Positions 25,649 to 33,523 of a DNA stretch of 64,000 bases are shown one piece after another. This stretch comes from Sulfurimonas aquatica (GTDB lineage: Bacteria; Campylobacterota; Campylobacteria; Campylobacterales; Sulfurimonadaceae). The stretch spans positions 372,001-436,000 of the forward strand of contig NZ_CP046072.1 of the NCBI RefSeq assembly GCF_017357825.1. The letters run 5' to 3'. A program made the translations under genes and the position numbers. Each line of letters opens with the position of its first letter. Position 1 is the stretch's first letter. A model generated the notes under the pieces. That model did no database searches. It saw only the letters and a program-made list of their open reading frames with translations, and was not told the DNA's origin.

Positions 25649-26582
25649 TAAAATTTTCTATCAGTTTCTCTTTAGAGCTGTTTTTTACAAGGGCTTCAAA
25701 GTCTTCGCTGCTAAAAAGTGCAAGTTTTGCTCCTCTCATATTTAGGAGTTCGTTTGAGAACCCGCGTTTAGAAAAGAGAACGATTTGAGTAGGTTCTATT
25801 TCCAGTTTTTCACATTTTTCATTTAACTTATGTAACTCTTTTTTATTTACTATGTGGTTTGTCCATTTACACTCACCAGCATAAATTTTCTCATCTTGAG
25901 TTATTGTAAGTATATCAATCTCTATATTTGCATCCCAGTAACTTCCTGAACTGATAATTTGAGAATCTCTTAAATTGTAATTTAAAAGTACTTCTGAGAG
26001 CTCTTCAAAAACAAGACTTGTATAACTGTTATGTTTAGCTTCAAAATTTTCAAAGAGTTTACTAAAATCTTTATTTTTTATATTTTTAATTTGAGGTGCA
26101 ATGAAGTAGAACCAAAAACGCACAAAAGGGTGAGTGAAGAGGACCTTATGAGAGATTCTATGTCTTGAGTCCTTGCGTTTGAGTTTTGCTTTTGGATTCT
26201 CTTCGCGTGGGTGTTTTTCTCTTGAGTACTCCATCTGAATTAGACCACTCTCTTGAAGAGAGTTGAGCGCTCCACCACCATTACCATTATTAAGGCCAGC
26301 TCTATTAAAGGCAGAAAATATTCTTCTATCTCCAACCGCTAAGGCTTGAAGTAAACGCTTGTTTGTAGGCTCATTAAGTGTGAGCTCTTCAATTTTCTCA
26401 TTTAAAATTTCAAAGTTGTCTAGAATAAGTTCTCGGATCAGAGTAGTTATTGGCTTAGAGGTGTCAATATCCCATCCTAAACCACCAAATACAGCAAAGT
26501 AGGATATAAAGATTTCCATGTCATCAGGATAATTCCTAAAATAAAAAGAGCGAAATTGTTGAAGAAGTTTAGAGTTTGTCAT
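25641..26582 (-). CDS. DUF234-family protein, PD-(D/E)xK nuclease-like
   Basis: 313 residues. The C-terminal half resembles DUF234, the nuclease-like tail usually fused to archaeal-type AAA ATPases: FVRFWFYFIAPQ, then FEELSEVLL, ANIEIDILTITQDE and AGECKW. The last two give the E/D...D...ExK arrangement of PD-(D/E)xK nucleases. The middle (about 85-150) looks like a winged helix. No Walker A or B motif is present, so the ATPase part is absent rather than fused. Its function as a lone protein is unknown; defence or DNA repair are possible. It follows the polysaccharide operon by five bases and may be its last co-transcribed gene. Confidence 0.75.
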   Translation of the reverse strand: MTNSKLLQQFRSFYFRNYPDDMEIFISYFAVFGGLGWDIDTSKPITTLIRELILDNFEILNEKIEELTLNEPTNKRLLQALAVGDRRIFSAFNRAGLNNGNGGGALNSLQESGLIQMEYSREKHPREENPKAKLKRKDSRHRISHKVLFTHPFVRFWFYFIAPQIKNIKNKDFSKLFENFEAKHNSYTSLVFEELSEVLLNYNLRDSQIISSGSYWDANIEIDILTITQDEKIYAGECKWTNHIVNKKELHKLNEKCEKLEIEPTQIVLFSKRGFSNELLNMRGAKLALFSSEDFEALVKNSSKEKLIENFIN

Positions 26583-26587
26583 ATGAT

Positions 26588-27928
26588 TTATTTTACCCCT
26601 ACTTTAAATAGTACAACTTTAATTGTTTTGATTAAAATGACAAAGTCTGCCCATAAAGACCAGTTTTGGATATACCATTTATCTAATTCAACTCTTTCGT
26701 TAAATGTAAGGTTATTTCTTCCACTGACTTGCCATAAACCAGTAATACCAGGTTTTACTTTTAGAATAATCTCTTCATGTGATTTACCAATTTTATCTTT
26801 TTCATTTAACATATATGGTCTTGGCCCAATCAAACTCATTTTACCCTGCAAAATGTTATAAAACTGTGGAAATTCATCTAAGGATGTTTTTCGTAGAAAG
26901 TTTCCTACTCTAGTAATTCGGGGATCGTTTTTATACTTATGGTACAAAGCATAGTAATCTACTTCTTCAGGGTGATTTTTTAGATACTCTTTTAAAAGAA
27001 TATCACTGTTTTTATACATGCTTCTATACTTATAACAACTAAAAACTTTTGAGTCTTTACCTAATCGCTTTTGTTTAAATATTACTTCACCCATAGAGTC
27101 CAGTTTGATTAGGAGACTTATGAAGATATGTAAGAATAGGGCAAAAGGAAAAATTAAAATGACAATAATCTTTTCAAAAATATATTTAATAAATATATTT
27201 TTATAGTTGAGAAGTTTGTTTTCAATATGAATTGCTGATAAGCGAATATTTGAATACTCAGCTATACTTGCATGAGATAAGTCAAGATGGTCCATGTACG
27301 GTATCACATATATATCTTTGGTTTTTTTAGAGTAGCTCTGTATAAGTTGCTCCAGTTCAGCTTTATCAAAACTCCTTGAGGCTATTAGTGCCAAGTCATA
27401 ATCTTTACTGTCTTCTTTATAACCAAAATACCAATTATTTTTGATCTCTTTGGATAATATTATTTTTTGCTTATCTTTCGCAACGATATTTATTTTAAGT
27501 TTAAAAAAGTCATATTTGAAAAGAATCTTTTTAATCAATCTTTTTGAAAAAGGGAGTAAAAAAGATGCAACCAAGAAAAAAACAACAATAAAAATTCGAG
27601 AAAATTCTTCAGACATTTTTGTTAAAGTCAGCATTGTAAATATAGTCAAAAAAGAGAAAAACAGAGCTTTGAAGATTTTTTTCATGTCTTCCCAAAAGTC
27701 ATTTCTAATAAAGTATATTTTTTCTAATATAAGCATAAAAAGTACAATCATAATAAGCCAGTAATATTTATCTAAATTATTATAGTTAAAATTTGGTAGA
27801 TACTGAAGGAGATAATTGGATCGTACAAAAAGTGCAACCTCTAATGAAGCTATGAGAGTAGTCGCATCTATGGATAGTAAAATTATAAATAGTATATACG
27901 ATGCAGTGTTACTTGGAATCTTGTTCAT
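26588..27928 (-). CDS. polyprenyl-phosphate sugar-phosphate transferase, WbaP-like
   Basis: Initiating transferase that places the first sugar-1-phosphate on undecaprenyl phosphate at the inner membrane. The N-terminal half has four membrane spans and a CoA-binding-like soluble loop. A further span (about 255-275) precedes the bacterial sugar transferase domain, with FKQKRLGKDSKVF, CYKYRSMY, LRKTSLDEFPQFYNILQG, MSLIGPRP and PGITGLWQVSGR. The length of 446 fits the WbaP/CpsE group (galactose- or glucose-1-phosphate). Sugar specificity cannot be told from sequence. Its start overlaps the preceding glycosyltransferase gene by 20 bases. Confidence 0.92.
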   Translation of the reverse strand: MNKIPSNTASYILFIILLSIDATTLIASLEVALFVRSNYLLQYLPNFNYNNLDKYYWLIMIVLFMLILEKIYFIRNDFWEDMKKIFKALFFSFLTIFTMLTLTKMSEEFSRIFIVVFFLVASFLLPFSKRLIKKILFKYDFFKLKINIVAKDKQKIILSKEIKNNWYFGYKEDSKDYDLALIASRSFDKAELEQLIQSYSKKTKDIYVIPYMDHLDLSHASIAEYSNIRLSAIHIENKLLNYKNIFIKYIFEKIIVILIFPFALFLHIFISLLIKLDSMGEVIFKQKRLGKDSKVFSCYKYRSMYKNSDILLKEYLKNHPEEVDYYALYHKYKNDPRITRVGNFLRKTSLDEFPQFYNILQGKMSLIGPRPYMLNEKDKIGKSHEEIILKVKPGITGLWQVSGRNNLTFNERVELDKWYIQNWSLWADFVILIKTIKVVLFKVGVK

Positions 27929-28709
27929 GAATAGAATTATACTTTAATATATCACTATTTCGATACTTTAGAAAAAATTTAATTGCTGATACAATATGCC
28001 ACAATAATAGTTTGAAGCTTTTAGAGGAACCTTTACGGTGTTCATGATATATCTTGTAATGAGGATTAATTACGGTTTTACCAAACTCTTTTGCTCTGAT
28101 AAAGATATCAACATCTTCCATATAAAGAAAAAACCTTTCGTCAAATCCATTTATTGTTTCAAATACGGAAGAATTAAAGACAAAGAAGCATCCGTGTGCG
28201 AATGGTATTTCTGTTGTCTTGATAAATGAATTATTTTTGTATTCATCTTTGATGACTAGTTGATTAAAAAAACCTAAAAAGTTAAATTTTCTTATAAATA
28301 AAGATAGAAATGTAGGTATGTTCCTAACTATAGTTTGGTCATCTCCATTAGGATACAAAACTTTTGGTACAGATAATGATATATCTTTGTTGTCACTCAT
28401 CCAGAGAATCATCTTTTTTATCTTATTTGACTCAAAGTATACGTCTGGATTTATTATGAGGTGAATATGAGATTTTTCAGTTATATTTTTAAATGCTAGA
28501 TTATGTCCAGCACCAAAGCCTATATTTTGTTGTGTATGTATATATTTAACACCTTCAAAACTTAAGACAAACTCTTTTAAGTTAGCTTTATCTGAATTAT
28601 CAATAATAATCAGTTCTTTTTCTAGACTAATTTGTAAAAAACTTTCGATTACATTTTTTAAAATTTCTTTTTTTTCATTGTATATTACTATGCTTGCGCT
28701 AATTTTCAT
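27909..28709 (-). CDS. family 2 glycosyltransferase, rhamnosyltransferase-like
   Basis: 266-residue cytosolic GT-A enzyme. The N-terminus is SIVIYNEKKEIL, the nucleotide-binding region is IIIDNSDKANL, the DxD-type site is IINPDVYFES, and FLYMEDVDIFIRAKEFG is the acidic catalytic region. The HGCFFVFNSSVF and NPHYKIYHEHRKGSSKS motifs are typical of WbbL-like rhamnosyltransferases. A rhamnose donor would fit the rfbABCD genes of this locus. It overlaps both neighbours slightly, within the long minus-strand operon. Confidence 0.88.
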   Translation of the reverse strand: MKISASIVIYNEKKEILKNVIESFLQISLEKELIIIDNSDKANLKEFVLSFEGVKYIHTQQNIGFGAGHNLAFKNITEKSHIHLIINPDVYFESNKIKKMILWMSDNKDISLSVPKVLYPNGDDQTIVRNIPTFLSLFIRKFNFLGFFNQLVIKDEYKNNSFIKTTEIPFAHGCFFVFNSSVFETINGFDERFFLYMEDVDIFIRAKEFGKTVINPHYKIYHEHRKGSSKSFKLLLWHIVSAIKFFLKYRNSDILKYNSIHEQDSK

Positions 28710-29611
28710 ATTTTAATCAATAATCCGAGATTTCTTATAAACCCATGTTTAAAGAGTTTATATTTTAGAAGTATTCTTCTTTTTTGGTAATATGTTTTTT
28801 GATTAAGAGATATAAATTCATTAAGCATTTGCCTTGTTTCATCATTAATTTCATTCTCAAACTGCTTTAAAAAGGCTTTTGCTTGATGTATATTGTGATC
28901 TAAACTTACTTTATTAAAAATTATTTTAAGTACAAAACCAATATCAAAGCCTTTCGCACCTATAGTATTATCTGCATGTTGTCTATACTTTATAGTAGTC
29001 TCATCCACATAGCATATCTTTCCAAACTTGCTAGCAACTAAACCTATCCACCAGTCATGCATGATAGCAGTATCTGGTATGGGCAAACTTTTTTGTGCTA
29101 ATTCTCTGTTTATCATAACTGTACAACCAGTAATAGTGTTTTGTATTAAAAGATTATGAAATTTATTTTTTGATGGATCTATTTTTTGAAAATCCATAAA
29201 AGAGCTATTTATACTGTTGAGTTTTTCATCAACTACTTCCAAGTCAGTATGCACTAATAAAGGAATATTACTATATTGTCTTTCCATTTCTTGCATCTGA
29301 AGTAGAGTTTTTTCTAGTTTATCCTCTTCCCATACATCATCTTGATCGCAAAACATTATATAATCAGTATCGCTATCTTTAATTGCATATTCCAATAATT
29401 TCCCAAAACTTCTTTTTACACCAAGATTTTCTTTTGACTCAATTATTGTGACATCATAAGAACGAAGTATTTCTAATGTTTTGTCACGAGAACCATCATC
29501 TCTAGCTATTATCTCAAAGTTTTTATAAGTTTGAGATAATAAAGAGTCTAATTGCTGTTTTAAATATTTTTCACCAGTGTATGTAGAAAGGAGTACTTTT
29601 AATGTCTTCAT
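28706..29611 (-). CDS. family 2 glycosyltransferase
   Basis: 301-residue GT-A glycosyltransferase. Motifs are LSTYTGEKYLKQQLDSLLSQT, IIARDDGSRDKT, the DxD site as MFCDQDDVW, and MHDWWIGLVASKFG. It has the full shape of rhamnosyltransferase-type GT2 enzymes (RfbF/RfbN style). A C-terminal basic helix (about 265-300) may touch the membrane. The four-base overlap with the next gene indicates coupling. Acceptor and linkage are unknown. Confidence 0.88.
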   Translation of the reverse strand: MKTLKVLLSTYTGEKYLKQQLDSLLSQTYKNFEIIARDDGSRDKTLEILRSYDVTIIESKENLGVKRSFGKLLEYAIKDSDTDYIMFCDQDDVWEEDKLEKTLLQMQEMERQYSNIPLLVHTDLEVVDEKLNSINSSFMDFQKIDPSKNKFHNLLIQNTITGCTVMINRELAQKSLPIPDTAIMHDWWIGLVASKFGKICYVDETTIKYRQHADNTIGAKGFDIGFVLKIIFNKVSLDHNIHQAKAFLKQFENEINDETRQMLNEFISLNQKTYYQKRRILLKYKLFKHGFIRNLGLLIKI

Positions 29612-29640
29612 AATAAATCTTTTATCTTAAATTGTAAATT

Positions 29641-30223
29641 TTAAAATGAAAAGAACTTATAGTTCTTTTCATTCGCTAGGTCCAACATCTCTTTATCACC
29701 TCGACTATCACGGTAAGCATAAATATATTCGTAATCGGCTAAAGTATATATTTCATTTATTCTGTTTACTTTTTCAATACCATAGCAGTTTTTAGTCAGA
29801 AGTTTTCCCATAATTGTAGTATTTCTTATCTCTAACTTTGTGGCAATTAAACCTAAATCCATTTGCTCACACCATGGTTTCAACCAACACTCTATTGATG
29901 CAGATACAACTACAATCATATGCCCTTGTTCTTTGTGCCATATAATCCTTTCTATTACTTTTGACTTTATTATAGTGTTAATATGATTTATTGAATACTC
30001 TTGTGCAACTTTTTTAAATTGTATCTCACCCATTCCTTTGAAAAAATAAGATAGCATTATCTATTTTGCTCTGGAATAAATTTTAGCTTGTATAAGCTTA
30101 TGATAAGCGAAAGAAATAGCATTCAAAAAAAAATCTATAATCACCAACAGCAAATCTTATAAATTCCAACAAACAATCATCAGTTGTAATTGTGCCATCA
30201 AAATCAAAAAATGCTATTCTCAT
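29641..30223 (-). pseudogene. HAD-IB family phosphatase, frameshifted and with an internal stop
   Basis: The first 36 codons from the ATG at 30223 give MRIAFFDFDGTITTDD, the catalytic DxDGT loop of HAD-IB (SerB-like) phosphatases. After a run of nine T (minus strand, 30125-30133) the frame is lost. Dropping one T restores the expected continuation (LNAISFAYHKL), but that frame then meets a TAG before the intact remainder from 30057. The remainder (SYFFKGM, VVVSASIECWL, YRDSRGDKEML) is the normal HAD-IB C-terminus. Two separate lesions make this a pseudogene rather than a slippage gene. It lies four bases from the DprE2-like gene, so it was probably the phosphatase of the arabinose pathway. 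Confidence 0.8.
30125..30133 (-). repeat. T9 homopolymer at the frameshift site
   Basis: Nine T in a row on the coding strand, spanning the Phe-Phe-Phe codons, exactly where the HAD reading frame breaks. Removing one base restores the frame. This is a plausible slippage site in replication, or a sequencing-error site. Confidence 0.75.
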
Positions 30224-30227
30224 ATAA

Positions 30228-30959
30228 CTATATACTCATCTTTTTAAATATAAATTCCGGAATATGTTTAATGATGAGCATTACGTACTGCCAGATCCAT
30301 TTTGTATAGAGTATGTTTTTTCCTGCTTGTTGTGCTTTGAAAATATCTTCTGCCACATCTATCGATTGTGCAGTTAATTTTTCTGGTAAGTCTAGGTTCT
30401 CAGTCATTTTAGTTGCTACGAAACCAGGCTTAACCGTTAAAACATGGACACTACTTTCGTAAAGTCTGTTTCTCAAACCGCTCAAGTAAGTACTAAATGC
30501 AGCCTTCGCACTTCCGTAGATATAGTTAGCTTTACGACCACGATCACCTGCAACGGAACTCACTCCAACGATGAAACCATTTCTTTCGTTTTCAAAGTCG
30601 TTTGCTACTATGTTTAAAAGACTTACCGCTCCCGTATAGTTCACATTTATAGTGTTTAAGGACTCATTCCAATCTTTCTCAACTAAATGCTGTTCATTCA
30701 TGTATCCCGAAACTACAACAACTCCCAAGGGTCTCTCTTTTAAAGAGTTGTAAAAAGTCTCATGAGTATTAAATGCAGTGATATCAAGTTCAAGCAGTTC
30801 TACTTGATTATTTGAACGCACCTTTAAATCATTTGCAAAATCCTCTAGTTCTTTTGAATTTCTTGCCGCTAAATATAAATCGTACCCATTTTGAGCATAA
30901 ACTCGAGCTACCTCTTTTGCGATGTCACTCTTTGCACCAACTATTAAAATATAACTCAT
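30228..30959 (-). CDS. DprE2-like decaprenylphosphoryl-2-keto-ribose reductase (SDR)
   Basis: 243-residue short-chain dehydrogenase. The nucleotide loop is ILIVGAKSDIAKEVA, with SDIA in place of the usual GIG. VSSVAGDRG is the catalytic Ser region, and YIYGSAKAAF holds the YxxxK pair. This motif set matches DprE2, which reduces the 2-keto intermediate to polyprenyl-phosphoryl-D-arabinose with NAD(P)H. The assignment rests on its position: it overlaps the DprE1-like gene by four bases (ATGA), and ubiA is close by. Without that context it would only be called an SDR. Confidence 0.82.
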   Translation of the reverse strand: MSYILIVGAKSDIAKEVARVYAQNGYDLYLAARNSKELEDFANDLKVRSNNQVELLELDITAFNTHETFYNSLKERPLGVVVVSGYMNEQHLVEKDWNESLNTINVNYTGAVSLLNIVANDFENERNGFIVGVSSVAGDRGRKANYIYGSAKAAFSTYLSGLRNRLYESSVHVLTVKPGFVATKMTENLDLPEKLTAQSIDVAEDIFKAQQAGKNILYTKWIWQYVMLIIKHIPEFIFKKMSI

Positions 30960-32248
30960 AAACCCAACCTTTTACTTTGTAGTGAATTAAACTTTTCACT
31001 CATATTATTATCTTTTCTATATTTTTTAAATGTTTCTATTTTGGAGTATCCCTTTTCAAAAGTCTCTTGTGAAACCCGAACATCTTTTGTAAGGTAAATG
31101 CGTCCGCCATACTCTACGACTATCTCATCAAGTTGGTCAAGTAGTTCAAACAAACCATCTTCTATCTTGAAGTCCAAAGCGAGAGAGTACCCCTCTATAG
31201 GAAATGATAGATAGTTTTCATTACCTTTTCCATAAAGTTTTAAAACGGCAAGAAATGAGCCTTTTCCACTCTGGGATATCTTTTGGAGTATATGTTCAAG
31301 TCCATCGAAACTAGACTCTTTTGGAAGTATAAACTGGTACTGTGTAAAACCATTTTTGCCATAAATACGGTTCCAGTTCCTAATGCTATCAAGTGGATAA
31401 AAAAAGCTATCAAAATGTACTTTCTGCTTTGAAACACCTTCTGGTGATTTCCAATAGTAGAGCCAGTTAAAGGCTTTTACACTCCAGTTGTTTAGGGCAA
31501 ACGAAGGAAAATTAAAAGGAATGTTGAGTTTTGATTTCGCCTTGTATTTTAAGTCTCCATCATCTGCGAAGTCTCCAACCATTAAAAGACACTTTCCAAG
31601 GTTCTCGTCTTTTGCGAGACAGTCTATCCATGCAACTGAATATGAAAGATGTTTATACTCTTCAAACGCAGCGAAAGTCTCTTGGAGGTTTTTAGTTTTT
31701 ATGGTTGTCTGTCTGATAAACTGCGAGTTTATTTTTTTAAGAGCTATTTTAGCTGTTAGAATGACACCTGTAAGTCCCATTCCTCCACAAGTAGCGAGAA
31801 AAAGTTCATCACCCTTTTTAGCAGTTTTGATCTCTCCATCTGCTATCATAATAGTAAATTCTTGGACACATTCGCTAAAGCAACCCTCGATATGATGGTT
31901 CTTTCCATGAATGTCCGAAGCGATAGCACCGCCAACTGTTATGAGTTTTGTTCCAGGAGTTACTTTTAAAAACCAACTACGAGAAACATAGGAGTCAAGG
32001 ATTTCGCTGAGTAAAACACCGGCTCTACAGTGAAGTATTCCAGAATTTTCATCGAAGTCTAAAAAGTAATTGTACGGTCTAGTATAAACGATATTTTCGT
32101 TTATCGCACTGTCTCCATAGCTTCGACCATTTCCAAATGCGATGAGTTCATCATTATTTTTTAAAGTCTCTTTTAGGCTGTATTCATCTGTAAGTTTATG
32201 AACTCTATTTTTTATACGAGGATACATTCCCCAGCTGATTAAACTCAA
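30956..32248 (-). CDS. DprE1-like FAD-linked decaprenylphosphoryl-ribose oxidase
   Basis: 430-residue FAD-binding oxidoreductase of the VAO/ALO type. GNGRSYGDSA (39-48) and GGAIASDIHGKNHH (106-119) match the flavin-binding segments of mycobacterial DprE1. The C-terminus has LSFPIEGYSLALDF and YLTKDVR, giving K388 for the essential Lys418. The residue equivalent to Cys387, the target of benzothiazinones, is Ala357. The enzyme would oxidise the 2-hydroxyl of polyprenyl-phosphoryl-ribose, the first half of epimerisation to arabinose. It is translationally coupled to the DprE2-like gene and three bases from gtrA. Confidence 0.87.
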   Translation of the reverse strand: MSLISWGMYPRIKNRVHKLTDEYSLKETLKNNDELIAFGNGRSYGDSAINENIVYTRPYNYFLDFDENSGILHCRAGVLLSEILDSYVSRSWFLKVTPGTKLITVGGAIASDIHGKNHHIEGCFSECVQEFTIMIADGEIKTAKKGDELFLATCGGMGLTGVILTAKIALKKINSQFIRQTTIKTKNLQETFAAFEEYKHLSYSVAWIDCLAKDENLGKCLLMVGDFADDGDLKYKAKSKLNIPFNFPSFALNNWSVKAFNWLYYWKSPEGVSKQKVHFDSFFYPLDSIRNWNRIYGKNGFTQYQFILPKESSFDGLEHILQKISQSGKGSFLAVLKLYGKGNENYLSFPIEGYSLALDFKIEDGLFELLDQLDEIVVEYGGRIYLTKDVRVSQETFEKGYSKIETFKKYRKDNNMSEKFNSLQSKRLGL

Positions 32249-32251
32249 AAA

Positions 32252-32641
32252 TTAATCCTTAAAAACAAATTTTTTATCTAAGTTGTATTTTATTATATAC
32301 CCGATACCAAGACCGATAACTGCACCGAGATACTTCGCATTTTCATCCATAAAGAGATAATCAAAACCAATCTCAAATCCCCAAAATATCAAAGTCGTAA
32401 AAACTCCCATGAGTGAGTAAAGTACAAACTTTGTACCATTATCTCTTTTGCTTTTTGTCTCGTAAAAGAAGATGTACTTTTTATCTAAGATGTATTTGGC
32501 AATTAAACCTGCCATTGTTCCCATAAACATAGCAACATAAAGTGCAGCGATGTTTGAATATACTAAAAAGCTTAAATATTGGAATAGAAGGTTAAAAAGT
32601 GTAGAGATTATTGCGAAGATAGTGTATTTAATAGCGAGCAT
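32252..32641 (-). CDS. GtrA-family membrane protein
   Basis: 129 residues with four predicted spans (about 8-28, 32-52, 73-92, 101-120). The loop KYILDKKYIFFYETKSKRDN and the terminal KYNLDKKFVFKD are the two repeated family motifs. GtrA proteins are proposed to move or present polyprenyl-linked sugars across the membrane. Its position between ubiA and dprE1 fits a flippase for polyprenyl-phosphoryl-arabinose, as suggested for the mycobacterial homologue Rv3789. It abuts ubiA with no gap. Confidence 0.88.
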   Translation of the reverse strand: MLAIKYTIFAIISTLFNLLFQYLSFLVYSNIAALYVAMFMGTMAGLIAKYILDKKYIFFYETKSKRDNGTKFVLYSLMGVFTTLIFWGFEIGFDYLFMDENAKYLGAVIGLGIGYIIKYNLDKKFVFKD

Positions 32642-33523
32642 TTAATATAGTATCCATGAGAAAGAAACAATCCATGCAAGTATAGACATCTGCATAAAAC
32701 GGTCTTTAATTACTATTTTAGTTGGCGAACCACCATCAAGATAGACAAAAGAAATCTGTAAATATCTCATAATCCCTAAAATCACAAACAGTGCTGTCAA
32801 GTAAAGATATTGACTATGAAACTTTTCTACAACTTCCGCGGAAGTAGTATAGATAGTATAAGCTACAATAACAACAGCTGCCATAATAGCCATAGCAGTA
32901 TCTAAAAACTGTAAATTATAACCATCTATTACCTTTCTCATCTTCTTACCAGTATCTAGAAAAATAAGAACATCATCTCTCCGTTTAGCAAGTGCCATAA
33001 AAAGAGCTAATAAGAAAGTCATGATTACAATCCACATAGAGAGTACTATTCCAGTAACAGCTGAACCGATAAAAAGTCGAAGTACAAATCCAGTAGCAAT
33101 AATTGTAACATCAAGAATAGCAATATGTTTGAGATATAAACTATAAGCGATATTCATTAGAACATAAGCGATAAGTATAGCCATTGCTTGCACTGAGAGT
33201 GAGTACATTAGGGCTATACCAACTACAAATAAGATACACATAATAACAATTGCTTGATGTTTTGAGATGGCACCAGAAGCTAAAGGACGACTCTTTTTCT
33301 TTGGATGTTTTTTATCTTCTTCTATGTCGTGATAATCGTTAAGAGTGTAAACAGCACTTGCTGTGAGTGAAAAAGCTGTGAAGGCGATTGCTGCATTTAG
33401 TAATAAGTCTGTATCTGTAATCTTTAATGCAAAGAAAAGTGGTAAAAAGATAAATAAGTTTTTTATGTATTGTTGTATTCTAAATAATTTTATGTATTCT
33501 TTAAAAGTTTGTACATATATCAT
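32642..33523 (-). CDS. UbiA-family polyprenyl-phosphate phosphoribosyltransferase
   Basis: 293-residue integral membrane prenyltransferase-fold protein with about eight or nine spans. The first Asp-rich motif is NDYHDIEEDKKHPKKKSRPLASG near residue 62. A second acidic region, in the AKRRDDVL segment near residue 175, takes the place of the usual second Asp box. The RPLASG ending is shared with decaprenyl-phosphate phosphoribosyltransferases (Rv3806c type). The reaction would be PRPP plus polyprenyl phosphate to polyprenyl-phosphoryl-5-phosphoribose. Adjacency to gtrA, dprE1 and dprE2 makes this more likely than a quinone-pathway role. It overlaps the GT-C gene by four bases. Confidence 0.85.
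   Translation of the reverse strand: MIYVQTFKEYIKLFRIQQYIKNLFIFLPLFFALKITDTDLLLNAAIAFTAFSLTASAVYTLNDYHDIEEDKKHPKKKSRPLASGAISKHQAIVIMCILFVVGIALMYSLSVQAMAILIAYVLMNIAYSLYLKHIAILDVTIIATGFVLRLFIGSAVTGIVLSMWIVIMTFLLALFMALAKRRDDVLIFLDTGKKMRKVIDGYNLQFLDTAMAIMAAVVIVAYTIYTTSAEVVEKFHSQYLYLTALFVILGIMRYLQISFVYLDGGSPTKIVIKDRFMQMSILAWIVSFSWILY

Noticed and set aside
30058-30223. Programmed frameshift in the HAD gene at the T9 run
   Set aside because: Slippage could restore the frame, but a TAG in the restored frame still stops translation, so recoding alone does not give a full protein.
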